Below, piece by piece: positions 54,124 to 64,000 of a DNA stretch of 64,000 bases (its first letter is position 1; each line of letters starts with the position of its first letter). A program made the translations under genes and the position numbers. Below the pieces are notes generated by a model. That model had not been told where the DNA came from, made no database searches, and worked only from the letters and a program-made list of their open reading frames with translations. This DNA comes from Verrucomicrobiaceae bacterium (GTDB taxonomy: Bacteria; Verrucomicrobiota; Verrucomicrobiia; Verrucomicrobiales; Akkermansiaceae). The stretch lies in NCBI GenBank assembly GCA_027491155.1, contig JAIXWR010000021.1:248001-312000 (forward strand), in the 5' to 3' direction.

Positions 54124-56694
54124 ATGAAGCCCTCCTTTTCCCTCTCCTCGCTGCTGGCCTGCGCCCTGTGGACCGCCGCGGCACCGAACGCTTCCGCCGA
54201 AGCCAGCCCCTACCGCGGCCTGTGGGTTGGCGAGGTCGCGCTCGGCAAGGTCAACGAGGTGTCCGTGCCGCTCGACGCGCAGAACATCCCGCGCGCGTCC
54301 GACCCCAACACGCCGACACCCACCTTCGACGCCGCGAATTTCCGCCTGATCGTCCACGTCGACGCCACCGGCCGCGCCAGCCTGCTCAAACAGGTGGCCA
54401 TCCTCGCCCGCAAGTCCGACCTCCAGAAGACCGAAAGCGACATGGCCCTCGTCACCGACGAGCGTCTCTACGGCTCCTTCCCTCCGCAGGCCGCCAGCCG
54501 GATCTCGAGCGTGGTCTTCGACTTCGGCGACCCGAAGGCGACCGCCGCGGTGAACCAGGTCATCGAGGCCGCCGCCACCGCCGCCGCCACCGCCGCGCAG
54601 ACCAGCACGTCCCAAGCGACCGTGAAAACCGCGGCCCAGAACGCCGCCACGCCGGTGATCGCCCAGGCCGACGCCGCCGACGCGTTTTCCGATTTCCTCG
54701 CCGCCCATCTCGACGCCGTGAAGGTCCGCGCCATCGCCGGCGGCGGCTCGACCTCCGCCGCCCGCACCGCGGCGACCGCGCTGAAGAACGGCTCCTTCTA
54801 TCAGGACACGCGCGGCATCGAAATGATCGACGCGATCGAGGCCGCCCTCGCCGCGCTGCCGCCGTCCGCCACCCTCGCACAAAAGGAAAAGGCCGCCCTC
54901 AACACCGCCGCCGCCTTCGCCGAGACCGATCGCGGCTACGACCGCTTCCTCGCCGGCGAGCTGATCGGCGACGCGATCGCCGCCGCCGCGGAAAAGGTCG
55001 GCGGCACCGCGGAAGGCATCGCCTTCGCGCCGGTCACCGCCTTCCAGAGCGCCGACTCCGGCACCGCGGTGGCCGCGCTTTCCGCCGCCCACGGCCTGGT
55101 CACCGGCGACGAGATCGCGATCCAGGGCGCGGCGGTCGGGGCCTACAACGGCCTGCACACGATCGTCCGCCTCGACAACGACCGCTTCCGCCTCGCCAAG
55201 CCCTTCGTCGCCGGCGGCGCGATCGGCGGCTTCGCAGCTTCTAACAAAATCGCCCCGCTGCGCGTGACCTCGCCCGGCCACGGCCTCAGCGACGGCACCC
55301 GCATCACCATCCGCGGCTCGCTGGCCGCCTACAACGGCAGCCACCTCGTCACGGTGATCGATGCCAACACGTTCTCGCTCCCGATCGCCTTCGATTCCGA
55401 TCCCACCGACCGCGGCTTCTGGTCGGCGGAATCCGGCGACATCGTGAACTTCGAAAGCGCCCCCGGCGGCGTCTCCGGCACCAAGATCACCAGCCCCGGC
55501 CACGGTCTGAACAACGGCCAGGTCATCGAGATCCTCGGCTCCGGCCAGGCTTCCTACAACGGACCGAAAACCATCACTCGCATCGACGCCGATTCCTTCA
55601 CCATCCCGGTCGCCTTCGGCGGCAATCCGGCGGTCAAGGGAAGCTGGGACCTCCCGGTGGAGATCACCGACTTCGACGCCCCGGCCACGGTGCCGACCCG
55701 CATTTCCGCCACCGCCCACGGCCTCGCCAGCGGCGACCGCATCGTGGTCGGCGGCTCGGGCCAGTCGGCATACAACGGCGAACACGCCGTCACCGTCATC
55801 GACGCGAATTCGTTCTCCATCCCGGTCCCTTGGGACGCCGCCACCGGCGATCCCGCCGTGAAAGGCAGCTGGGCCCCCGCCACCGGCGGCCAATGGCGCA
55901 AGACCGCCGCGATCCGCGCCGCGCTCGACCAGGTCGCCAAGGTCGCCGAAGCCCGCACCGCGGCCCTCAACGTCAAGCTGACCACCTACTCCGACACCCG
56001 CGCGCCCGACGCGCTGGAGCTCGTGCTTTCCTCGATCGTCGCCGAAGCCGCCCTGTCCGACTCGCCGCTCGCCGGCGAGATCGCCGCCCTCGCCGAAAAG
56101 GCCGGCCGCGACGCGCTGTCCGGCTCCGTCGCCCGTTACCCGCGCCCGACCGCCGCGCCGTCCACCGACTACACCGCCTTCGTGCGCTCCTCGACCTTCG
56201 CCGGCAGCGTGGCCACCGCCGCCGAAGCCGCCGCCACCGCCGCGCTGAAGGAAAAGAAGGACCTGCTCGCGACCCCGGCCTCGATCAAGGACAAGGCCAA
56301 GGAAGCCGCGATCAACGCGCTCGCCCCGGTGCTTTCCGCCGCCTCGCGCTCGCTGCTGACGGAGCTGCCGATGTCCGGTGACTTCGCCGCCAGCCTCGCC
56401 ACCGAGATCCTGCTGCCGGCCAACCACCCGACCAATCCCTTCCGCCACCGCCGCCACCCCGACCACACCACCGGCATCGATATCCGCCGCCTGGTCAACC
56501 TGAGCTTCCAGCCGGTGAACGGCGAAACCCTCACCCGCACCGGCTACGGCGTGGACCGCATCTCCGGCGTCTATCAGGAGGAAATCCACGGCCTCCACAA
56601 GCCGCTGGGCCCCTCGAAGAACATCGGCCTCAAGGTGGCCGGCACCTTCCAGCTCCACCGCATCAGCCTGATCGACGCGCTCAACGGCCGCTGA
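54124..56694 (+). CDS. Secreted protein with four tandem E1-FCCH-like beta domains
   Basis: An 856-aa secreted protein (signal LLACALWTAAAPNASA). After a beta-rich N-terminal part and an Ala-rich helical region (about 140-310) come four tandem domains of about 73 residues: about 320-361, 383-430, 457-505 and 530-582. Each has HGL-x-x-G-x-x-I-x-I-x-G, then AYNG or SYNG, then D-x-(N/D)-x-F-x-(I/L)-P. This pattern is that of the domain called E1-FCCH, first named in eukaryotic ubiquitin-activating enzymes but common in bacterial surface proteins. A helical Ala-rich region follows to the end. The next gene carries one more copy of the domain. An adhesive or structural role is inferred. Confidence 0.75.
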   Translation: MKPSFSLSSLLACALWTAAAPNASAEASPYRGLWVGEVALGKVNEVSVPLDAQNIPRASDPNTPTPTFDAANFRLIVHVDATGRASLLKQVAILARKSDLQKTESDMALVTDERLYGSFPPQAASRISSVVFDFGDPKATAAVNQVIEAAATAAATAAQTSTSQATVKTAAQNAATPVIAQADAADAFSDFLAAHLDAVKVRAIAGGGSTSAARTAATALKNGSFYQDTRGIEMIDAIEAALAALPPSATLAQKEKAALNTAAAFAETDRGYDRFLAGELIGDAIAAAAEKVGGTAEGIAFAPVTAFQSADSGTAVAALSAAHGLVTGDEIAIQGAAVGAYNGLHTIVRLDNDRFRLAKPFVAGGAIGGFAASNKIAPLRVTSPGHGLSDGTRITIRGSLAAYNGSHLVTVIDANTFSLPIAFDSDPTDRGFWSAESGDIVNFESAPGGVSGTKITSPGHGLNNGQVIEILGSGQASYNGPKTITRIDADSFTIPVAFGGNPAVKGSWDLPVEITDFDAPATVPTRISATAHGLASGDRIVVGGSGQSAYNGEHAVTVIDANSFSIPVPWDAATGDPAVKGSWAPATGGQWRKTAAIRAALDQVAKVAEARTAALNVKLTTYSDTRAPDALELVLSSIVAEAALSDSPLAGEIAALAEKAGRDALSGSVARYPRPTAAPSTDYTAFVRSSTFAGSVATAAEAAATAALKEKKDLLATPASIKDKAKEAAINALAPVLSAASRSLLTELPMSGDFAASLATEILLPANHPTNPFRHRRHPDHTTGIDIRRLVNLSFQPVNGETLTRTGYGVDRISGVYQEEIHGLHKPLGPSKNIGLKVAGTFQLHRISLIDALNGR

Positions 56695-56722
56695 GTTTTT
56701 CCCACCCCGATTTCACCCTTCC

Positions 56723-59700
56723 ATGATCCCGCTCCCGTCCTTCCGCACGCTGCTCGCCGGCCTCCTGCTCGGCCTCGCCGCCGCGTCCTCCGCCCGCGCG
56801 GACGTGTCCGACCTGCTCTTCACGGTGAAGATCGAGGGCGACACGAACGTGCCGACCATCGCGGTCACCAACAACTCGCCGAACCTCGAGATCACCCGCT
56901 TCGACCTGACCATCGGGGATCTCTCCAAGAACTTCGACGGCGCCGAGCAGACCGTCACCGCGCCGCCCGGCGGCACCGCCGTCCGCACCTCCCCGCTGCC
57001 CACCTTGCGCAGCGACGTGGTCTCCTTCGCGCTCACGGGTTTCGGCCCCGGTGAAACCTTCACCTTCAAGGCCGACATCGACACCGACGGCTTCAACGAC
57101 GTCCAGAACTTCAACAACGTCTTCTTCAACAACGGCGCCGCCCTCAACTCCGTCGCCACCGTTTACGCCGGCGCCGCCAGCGCCTCGCGCACGCTCGACG
57201 ACAACCCGGCCACGCTGGTCTTCCGCGGCCCCAGCCGCTTCCTCCGCGTCATCAGCACCGAGGAGGAAAACGGCGGCCCGCCGGTCCGCGGCGTGATCGT
57301 CAAGCGCGACGGCTTCGTGGTCGCCGACGACGAGACCGAATACGCCAACATCCAGGTGGCCCACGGCGACCGCATCCAGATCATCGCCCAGCAGGAGGTC
57401 TACAAGAACATCCACGCCGAATACATCACCGACCCGGAAACCATCAAGAACCAGGCCGAGGAACGCTTCGTCGCCATCGGCATGTCGGTCAACAACATCG
57501 CCCAGACCGCGGACCCCACGAACTACGACTTCGAGATCACCCGCGACACCGACGTCCAGGTGAAGTGGGACCACTACTACGCGCTGACGATCCGCCACGA
57601 CTTCAGCAAGACCCAGAGCCAGGAGGTCATCGCCGGCACCCCGTGGGCCGGCCCGCTCGCGTCCGACGCCTCCGGCAGCCCCAGCCCGCCGGCCAGCCGC
57701 CAGTGGGTGCTCAAGGGCAGCCAGCCGGTCGTCCAGATCGACGGCTTCGTGCTCGACAATTTCAGCCACCCCGGCCTCGACATCCGCCACGTGGTGAAGG
57801 GCTACCGTGCCTACGGCCCGCCCAACAACCTGGTCAGCAGCACCCAGAACAACGCCCGCTTCCCCGCGCCCACCGGCTCGCGCGTGGACATCCGCGACCA
57901 GACCGTCGGCACCATCACCGGCTACGCCCCCAGCGGCGGCAGCACGGTGGTCACCAACTCCCAGAACCACTCGCTCCGCGTCGGCGACTTCGTCGAGATC
58001 AGCGGCAGCGGCTACGGCCCCTACAACGGCACCTTCCAGGTGAGCGCGGTCACGGCCAACACCTTCACCATCCCGGTCTCCTTCGGCAGCGACCCGATCG
58101 CGAAGGGCCTGTGGCGCAACGTGACCTACGTGAAGTTCTTCGGCTTCCCGACGGTCGAGCCCCGCCAGCAGGTGAAGCCGAACTTCCTGATGTATGGCCC
58201 CGCCGGCATCACCTACGTCTGGCAGATCCAGTACGGCGTCCGCCTCAACGCCGACGATCCGACCCGCGTCGGCCTCACCCGGGTCTACGAGGTGACCCCC
58301 GGCGGCGATGTCGACCGCACGGTGCAGGACGGCGTGTCGTGGTTCGATCCCGGCACCCGTGTGAAAGTCGTTTCCGCCAAGCAGGAAAGCCGCCCCAATC
58401 CGCTGTCGCTCACCGGCTGGGTCAACGGCGACGGCTACTACTTCGCCGCCCTCGGCGAGGTCGATCCCGCCACCGGCCTGCCGACCACCGGCAGCCCCGC
58501 CGTGGTCAACGGCAGCCCGGTCGCGGTCTGGCTCCCGAACGGTCCGAACGGCGCGATCGGCTACGAGATCGCCAACCTCCAGCGCCCCGTCCGCACGCTC
58601 TGGCGCTACGGTGCCGGCGCCATCGTGGTGAACGTCACCATCGGCAAGCACTGCTTCGAGGACTACCCGCAGTTCGCCTCGATGTTCACCCAGACGCCGA
58701 ACCCGATCATCAACGCGGTGCCCGATCCGATCGCCGTCGCCCCCGGCGGCGCCGCGCCCGGTGCCGAGCTGATGGCGGAGTGGGATCCCGTCAGCGCCCG
58801 CCTCTTCCCGACCATCCCCGGCCGCTTCACCGTTCCGTGGAAACCCGGCACCGACCCCGCCAACAACGCGGTCGAGGTCCGCGTCATCGCCACCCTGCCC
58901 TTCGACGCCCAGCGCCAGATCCGCGGCCACTACCCGCACATCCAGGGAGCCCCGGCCGTCGCGCTCGATCCCGACGCGACCGACAGCTTCAGCTTCAAGT
59001 CGATCAAATACTCCACCGCCGGCGCGGCCGTGGACGGCAGCAAGAAATTCACCACCGAACGCCCCGGCATCTCGGTGCTGCTGTTCTCCAAGATCCAGAG
59101 CGGCGGCCGCGGCCAGCCGCGCGAATTCCTCCAGGTCCGCGTGGTCGACACCCGCCCCTGGGACACCAACCTGCCCGCCGTGCCGACCCAGGTCGCCGTG
59201 GGCGAGAAGATCCTCGATCCCGCCGCCGACCTCGCCAACCTCGGCACCGGCTACGTCCTCGATCTCGCCGGCCGCGCCCGCTACAATCCCTTCATCTACA
59301 ACGGTGCCAAGATGGACGGCATCGCCGCGAAGGACGTCTACGACATGGCCCTGCTGCGCGCCGACAATTCGTCGCTCAAGGTCCTCAACAAGGCCGCCCT
59401 GCCGGGACCGGTGATCGCCGTCAACGAACACCCCGGCGTCCCCGACCGCGAGCTGCCGATCATCGTGTGGTACGACGATCCTCGTAGGAACGACACCATC
59501 CTCTGGCCCTACGTCTCCCGCATCTACAAGCCCGTCTGGCCCGCCGCGAACACCCTGCCGCAGATCGTCATCGCCAGCCAGCTCGGCAGCGACGGCAAGA
59601 ACGCCACCGGCCAGGACCAGCTTGTCGCCCCGGCGCTCGGCAGCGTCCCCGCCGCCACCAGCTACGATCCCTCCCGCATCCAGGCGGTGCAGATCTACAG

Positions 59701-62700
59701 CCAGCCGGACTTCAACGCGCCCGGCTACAATCCGAACGAGGAGCACGCCCTCGTCGCCCCCTCGCTGCGCTTCCTCGACGTCTCGCCCCGCCCGCCGGCG
59801 ATCTACGCCCTCCGTGACGGCGACCTGAACTATTCCAACAACACCATCACCACCGGCACCGCGCGCTACACCTCGCACCCCTACGTCCTCGCCCAGTTCT
59901 ACGACGCCGCGGCCGACGAGGTGAAGATGAAGGCCTACGCGGTCAAGCGGCAGAGCGCCAACGGCGACAACCCGTCCTACCGCTTCGCCAACAACTTCAC
60001 CGCCACCACCACGAACCTGCGCAGCCAGCCCTTCGTCTCGATGAAGGCGGGCGAACCGGTGATCCCCTTCTACCCGCTCGGCGTGGCGATCGGCGCCAGC
60101 CCCGCGCCCGAAACCTTCGGCAACAACTTCTTCGCCCAGGAAGCCTACTGGGAGGACTGGCGCGGCTCGTACTGGTCGGTCTCCGGCGGCGACCGGGCCT
60201 GGTTCAACGTGTCCTTCTACTACCCGCTGGCCCCCGATTTCTGGTGGCCGCCCACCGTCCAGGTCCCGCCGGTCAAGGTGGTGAAGAGCGGCGCGCAGTA
60301 CAGCGCGACCTACGATACTTCCCGTAGCGCCCGCGTGCCGGGCGTCGGCGACTCGGTGGCCTTCCTGCCCTCGGCGGTGAAGACCAGCGCCGTCTCCAGC
60401 AACCTCCAGCAGCACCTGCCCAGCCGCGTCATCTACAAGTCCGAGTGGCCCGACAACCCGGCCGTGCTCAAGGCCGGCGAAACGCTCACCTTCTCCGGCG
60501 GCGAATTCCGCGCCGACAACCCGACCCGCGTCGTGGTCAACAACGGCGTCTCCACCACCGTCCAGACCCCCGGGCTGCCGCAGCTCACCGCCTTCGCCTC
60601 GGCCGAGGTGGTGTTCGACTCGCTCAATCCGGACGGCGTGCAGGACCGCCTGAAGTCCTACTGGACCGCCCGCGTCGTCCAGGCGCTCGACAAGCGCACC
60701 GCCCCGCTCGCCGTCGGCAGCTTCCCGTCCGAACTCCAGCCCGCCAGCGGCCGCACGACGGTGAAGCAGGGCAAGTACGTCTTCAACGAACTGCCCGCCT
60801 CGCTCCAGAAGCGCCTGCGCTACGACCCGCTCGCCACACGCCCGGTCACCGTCAACGGCGTGACCAGCCAGGTGCCCGGCGTGCTCGAGTTCTCCGGCCT
60901 GCTCAACGACAAGGACATCGGCGACGCCACCCTGACCGCCTCGCCGCCGCAGGTCTACTCGCTGGAACCCAACATCCTCACCGCCGCCGAACGCGACGCG
61001 ATCCTCGCGCTGGTCGATGTCGGCTCCACCTCCCGCACGGCCTGGGTCAACGCCGTCACCGCGCTCTACAACGCGACCCGCAACCCGGAAGGCGTTCCCG
61101 GCACCGCCGGCGAATACCTTACCGGCCTGATGAAGACCCCGCAGCTCGGCCCCGACGGCCGGATCCTCAAGGACTCCCTCGGCAACGTGCTCTACGCCAG
61201 CCCGGTCACCCCCTCGCCGATGCGCGCCTACGGCCCCGGCCTCGCGCTGGTGCCCAACGGCAACTTCCTCGACCCGAACGGCCGCCTCGCCGACAACTCG
61301 CCCTATCCCGATGAAAGCTGGGTCACCGTCGTCGAGAACAACGACCCGACCCTCGGCGGCTCGCCGATCACCCCGCACATCATCAAGGTCGACCGCAAGC
61401 AGCGCTACCGCGGCTCGATCCAGACCATCCTTTCCGACAACGTCTTCGACGAGAACATCAACCTCCGCTCCACCGGCGACTTCGGCGCGAACGCCGACGA
61501 CCTGGTCTTCGAATGGTGGTACCGCCCCGACGACGGCAGCCTGAACGTCCCGCCGCCCGACCTCATCCCGGCCGGCCAGCCGAACCCGTGGAAGCTCTTC
61601 CCCGATCCGAGCGGACAGGCCGGCAGGTCGCGCTACCAGATCACCCTGAAAGGCAACCCGAATGCCCCGGAAGCCCTGCTCGCCGACACCTTCTGGTTCG
61701 CCCGCTACCGCCACCGCAACGACAACGCCAGCGGCACCAACTGGAAACTCACCCAGCCCGACGGCCGCCAGGGCGTCAACTTCACCTGGGCCGGCGCCGG
61801 CAACTCGCAGCCCTTCGTCGATGCCGACCTCGACGGCTACCCCGACTTCCGCGCCCAGCTCGCCCAGGGCTGGATCAAGCGCGTGCTCGACGCCGTCAAC
61901 CCCTACGAAGCCCGCATCCGCGACTTCGAGGGCGACGCGCCGTCCACCCTCGCCTCGATGGTCGCGCAGTTCGGCGCCCGCTACGAAGGCCCGGTCGCGC
62001 TCAACCCGGCGAAGAACGTCATTGAGAACGTCGGCCTGATCGAACTCTACCAGACCATCCTCAACCGCGGCCGCAACCTCAGCATCGACCTCTCGACGCC
62101 GGTTTCCACGCCCGCGATCTCCAACGCGCTGCAGCTCGCCTCCACCCGCATCGCCGACTTCTACACGCTGCTCGGCAACGAGGCCTACGTCGATGCCGGC
62201 GACCCGACCATCGGCCACGGCAGCGACAGCGCCGACTACGGCAGCCTCGCCACCTCGGTGTTCGCCTTCCAGAACCAGATGTCCTCGCCGATCCAGGAGG
62301 AACTCGCGCTGCTCCGCGGCGTCGACGACTTCTTCGCGCGCCCCGTTTACAACCGCCTGTTCTGGAACTTCACCAAGGGCGAGGGCGAGGCCGCCTACGC
62401 GACGAACTACAATGTCAGCGACATCAATGCCGACGGCTTCATCGACGAGGACGACGCGATGATCCAGTTCCCGCAGGGCCACGGCGACGCCTGGGGCCAC
62501 TACCTCACCGCCACCCGCGCGACCTACGACCTGCTGCGCCATCCGGCCTTCAACTGGGTCTCCCGCGCCGAAAGCTACAACCTCCAGGACATCGTCATCA
62601 GCGTCGATTTCCTCGACGAGCGGAAGTTCGCCGCCACCGCCGCCGCGAAAGCCAAGGCCGCCGCGGAAATCGTGGACCTGACCTACCGCGACCGCTACGT

Positions 62701-64000
62701 CGCCGATCCCAAGTCGCAGTGGCAAGGCTACACCGACTCCAACGCCGACCGCGCCTGGGGCGTCGACGAATGGGCCCGCCGCTCCGGCCAGAGCGCCTAC
62801 TTCGACTGGGTCACCGCCAACGCCCTGCTGCCGTCGCAGCACCCGAACACCACGCTCGAAGGCATCCGCAAGGTCGACCGCCAGACCAACGGCGACATCG
62901 CGGTGGTCTCCGCCAACCTCAACGCGATCCAGCGCACGATGGACCAGGCTGACCGCGGCTACAACCCGCTCGGCCTCGCCAACGGCGCCCAGGTCTTCGA
63001 TCTCGACCCCTCGTTCCTCGAAGGCTCCGGACCCTCGCATTTCGATCAGATCCACGAGCGCGCCGCCGGCATGGTGGAGAACGCCACCGCGGTCTGGGAC
63101 AATGCCAACAGCGCCGGCAACCTGCTCCGCCAGGTCGGCAACAGCGAGGAGGACTTCCGCAACTCGACCTTCCAGGAGGACCTCGCCTACCGCAACCAGC
63201 TCATCTCGATCTTCGGCAAGCCGTACGAAGGCACCGTCGGACCCGGCCGCCTCTATCCGGCCGGCTACGAAGGGCCCGACCTCGCGCTCTACATGTACGT
63301 GCCGGTCCGCCAGATCAACAAGGACACCGTTCCCGGTCCGGCCGCGAGCTGGGCGACCTTCGGCACGGACGGCGCGCTCAATGGCGGCGATCTCTACCAG
63401 GCCTTCCTCGCCGCCAGGCCGGACGGCAGCGGCACCAGCGTGCTGAACAAGGAAACCGCCCTCAAGGACGTGAGCTCCGGCCTGCGCGACCTCTTCGCGC
63501 CGACCTTCGCCAGCTCGACCAACAACCTGGTCTACACCGCCAGCTCCACCAGCGGCCTGTTCTCGGTGAACTTCACCGACCTCACCAACCCGAAGGTCGA
63601 CCTCACCAACTTCACCAACCAGATGCCGGTCACCGCCGCCGGCTACACCTTCCAGGCCCCGGCCTCGTGGGGCAGCCGCCCCGCCACCGGCCAGCTCCAG
63701 GACCTCATCAACCAGATGATCCAGCAGGAAGCCGCCGTTGCCGAAGCCATCGCCGCCTGGGACGGCGTCGCGGGCGATTCGGTCGCCGTGCTGCGCCTCG
63801 TGAACTCCCGCCTCACCACCACCGGCCGCAACCAGGGCCGCAACGAGATCTTCACCCGCGTGAAGTACTCGGTGAACAACACGATCAAGGTGATCGAGAC
63901 CGCCAAGCAGGTCATCGACGCCGCCGAGCAGCTCACCTGGGAACTCAAGGAGGCCATCGTCGAAGGCGTGCCCGTCAACCTGCCCACCGGCGGTCTGGCG
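56723..64000 (+). CDS. Giant secreted protein (at least 2426 aa; 3' end outside window)
   Basis: The frame opens at the ATG at 56723 (signal FRTLLAGLLLGLAAASSARA) and stays open for 2426 codons to the window edge without a stop. It begins with a beta-rich region and a stretch DIDTDGFNDVQNF. An E1-FCCH-like domain lies at about 412-463 (SLRVGDFVEISGSGYGPYNG), and a calcium-loop DINADGFIDEDD at 1900-1911. The last 700 residues are mostly helical, with Asn/Gln-rich and coiled-coil-like stretches (QLQDLINQMIQQEAAVAEAIA). I recognise no enzyme. A frame of 2124 codons on the opposite strand is only an effect of GC-rich codons. It should be a surface or extracellular structural protein. Confidence 0.8.
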   Translation, partial: MIPLPSFRTLLAGLLLGLAAASSARADVSDLLFTVKIEGDTNVPTIAVTNNSPNLEITRFDLTIGDLSKNFDGAEQTVTAPPGGTAVRTSPLPTLRSDVVSFALTGFGPGETFTFKADIDTDGFNDVQNFNNVFFNNGAALNSVATVYAGAASASRTLDDNPATLVFRGPSRFLRVISTEEENGGPPVRGVIVKRDGFVVADDETEYANIQVAHGDRIQIIAQQEVYKNIHAEYITDPETIKNQAEERFVAIGMSVNNIAQTADPTNYDFEITRDTDVQVKWDHYYALTIRHDFSKTQSQEVIAGTPWAGPLASDASGSPSPPASRQWVLKGSQPVVQIDGFVLDNFSHPGLDIRHVVKGYRAYGPPNNLVSSTQNNARFPAPTGSRVDIRDQTVGTITGYAPSGGSTVVTNSQNHSLRVGDFVEISGSGYGPYNGTFQVSAVTANTFTIPVSFGSDPIAKGLWRNVTYVKFFGFPTVEPRQQVKPNFLMYGPAGITYVWQIQYGVRLNADDPTRVGLTRVYEVTPGGDVDRTVQDGVSWFDPGTRVKVVSAKQESRPNPLSLTGWVNGDGYYFAALGEVDPATGLPTTGSPAVVNGSPVAVWLPNGPNGAIGYEIANLQRPVRTLWRYGAGAIVVNVTIGKHCFEDYPQFASMFTQTPNPIINAVPDPIAVAPGGAAPGAELMAEWDPVSARLFPTIPGRFTVPWKPGTDPANNAVEVRVIATLPFDAQRQIRGHYPHIQGAPAVALDPDATDSFSFKSIKYSTAGAAVDGSKKFTTERPGISVLLFSKIQSGGRGQPREFLQVRVVDTRPWDTNLPAVPTQVAVGEKILDPAADLANLGTGYVLDLAGRARYNPFIYNGAKMDGIAAKDVYDMALLRADNSSLKVLNKAALPGPVIAVNEHPGVPDRELPIIVWYDDPRRNDTILWPYVSRIYKPVWPAANTLPQIVIASQLGSDGKNATGQDQLVAPALGSVPAATSYDPSRIQAVQIYSQPDFNAPGYNPNEEHALVAPSLRFLDVSPRPPAIYALRDGDLNYSNNTITTGTARYTSHPYVLAQFYDAAADEVKMKAYAVKRQSANGDNPSYRFANNFTATTTNLRSQPFVSMKAGEPVIPFYPLGVAIGASPAPETFGNNFFAQEAYWEDWRGSYWSVSGGDRAWFNVSFYYPLAPDFWWPPTVQVPPVKVVKSGAQYSATYDTSRSARVPGVGDSVAFLPSAVKTSAVSSNLQQHLPSRVIYKSEWPDNPAVLKAGETLTFSGGEFRADNPTRVVVNNGVSTTVQTPGLPQLTAFASAEVVFDSLNPDGVQDRLKSYWTARVVQALDKRTAPLAVGSFPSELQPASGRTTVKQGKYVFNELPASLQKRLRYDPLATRPVTVNGVTSQVPGVLEFSGLLNDKDIGDATLTASPPQVYSLEPNILTAAERDAILALVDVGSTSRTAWVNAVTALYNATRNPEGVPGTAGEYLTGLMKTPQLGPDGRILKDSLGNVLYASPVTPSPMRAYGPGLALVPNGNFLDPNGRLADNSPYPDESWVTVVENNDPTLGGSPITPHIIKVDRKQRYRGSIQTILSDNVFDENINLRSTGDFGANADDLVFEWWYRPDDGSLNVPPPDLIPAGQPNPWKLFPDPSGQAGRSRYQITLKGNPNAPEALLADTFWFARYRHRNDNASGTNWKLTQPDGRQGVNFTWAGAGNSQPFVDADLDGYPDFRAQLAQGWIKRVLDAVNPYEARIRDFEGDAPSTLASMVAQFGARYEGPVALNPAKNVIENVGLIELYQTILNRGRNLSIDLSTPVSTPAISNALQLASTRIADFYTLLGNEAYVDAGDPTIGHGSDSADYGSLATSVFAFQNQMSSPIQEELALLRGVDDFFARPVYNRLFWNFTKGEGEAAYATNYNVSDINADGFIDEDDAMIQFPQGHGDAWGHYLTATRATYDLLRHPAFNWVSRAESYNLQDIVISVDFLDERKFAATAAAKAKAAAEIVDLTYRDRYVADPKSQWQGYTDSNADRAWGVDEWARRSGQSAYFDWVTANALLPSQHPNTTLEGIRKVDRQTNGDIAVVSANLNAIQRTMDQADRGYNPLGLANGAQVFDLDPSFLEGSGPSHFDQIHERAAGMVENATAVWDNANSAGNLLRQVGNSEEDFRNSTFQEDLAYRNQLISIFGKPYEGTVGPGRLYPAGYEGPDLALYMYVPVRQINKDTVPGPAASWATFGTDGALNGGDLYQAFLAARPDGSGTSVLNKETALKDVSSGLRDLFAPTFASSTNNLVYTASSTSGLFSVNFTDLTNPKVDLTNFTNQMPVTAAGYTFQAPASWGSRPATGQLQDLINQMIQQEAAVAEAIAAWDGVAGDSVAVLRLVNSRLTTTGRNQGRNEIFTRVKYSVNNTIKVIETAKQVIDAAEQLTWELKEAIVEGVPVNLPTGGLA

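Noticed and set aside
56681-63055. A 2124-codon open frame on the minus strand
   Set aside because: It lies opposite the giant secreted protein, which has a signal peptide, domain motifs and sensible codon use. The minus-strand frame is open only because GC-rich third positions avoid stops.

Overview
The window is GC-rich and gene-dense chromosomal DNA, most likely from a member of the Verrucomicrobiota (Verrucomicrobiaceae/Luteolibacter-like). Four things point there: a very long tandem-repeat protein of the GloVer type; an LL-diaminopimelate aminotransferase (DapL); a SecA of the chlamydial/PVC form (969 residues, long N-terminal insertion, GRCSRQGDPG in motif VI, no C-terminal zinc knuckle); and many large secreted proteins with no familiar name. 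I see no rRNA, tRNA, CRISPR array, transposase or phage gene.

Layout. 1-7.1 kb: the end of a metallo-beta-lactamase-fold hydrolase, a calcium-binding TSP3-type secreted protein, a 1031-aa GloVer repeat protein and a divergent helical-repeat protein. 7.2-12.4 kb: an OmpR/histidine-kinase pair, prfC and a secreted serpin. 12.6-19.3 kb: a leftward run of six genes (AIM24 protein, small membrane protein, PUR-like protein, Wzz-like membrane protein, (alpha/alpha)6-type glycosidase-like protein, HEAT-tailed Ser/Thr kinase). 19.4-21.2 kb: a decayed toxin-antitoxin locus and dapL. 21.4-28.6 kb: an ABC-2-like permease, two AT-richer islands coding for anchored proteins, a GH5-like and a GH39-like hydrolase, and relics of a second TonB-receptor locus. 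28.6-32.9 kb: an intact TonB-receptor locus, a hypothetical gene and an orphan AbrB antitoxin. 32.9-37.9 kb: a PQQ beta-propeller protein, a cytochrome-fused PQQ sugar dehydrogenase, an intact PIN-type toxin-antitoxin pair and a membrane protein. 38-42.1 kb: a Fur-like regulator and sufCBD. 42.2-52.9 kb: a mix of housekeeping genes (secA, fbaA, MarR, VC0807-like, PCD, a BamE-like lipoprotein, an L,D-transpeptidase, LysE, two cytochrome c lipoproteins). 53-64 kb: an apparent operon of three secreted proteins, the last of which is at least 2426 aa and runs off the window.

How the parts work together. The secreted and envelope proteins dominate: calcium-binding and repeat proteins, glycosidases, lipoproteins and the giant operon fit a cell that builds a complex surface and degrades polysaccharide. 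The suf genes with a Fur-like regulator make Fe-S clusters. At nine genes I can read a TTGnnN/TAnnnn promoter whose -10 box ends only 5-12 nt before the start codon, so very short or leaderless transcripts may be common here. Several short palindromic repeats sit between genes, one of which supplies the last codons of the sensor kinase.
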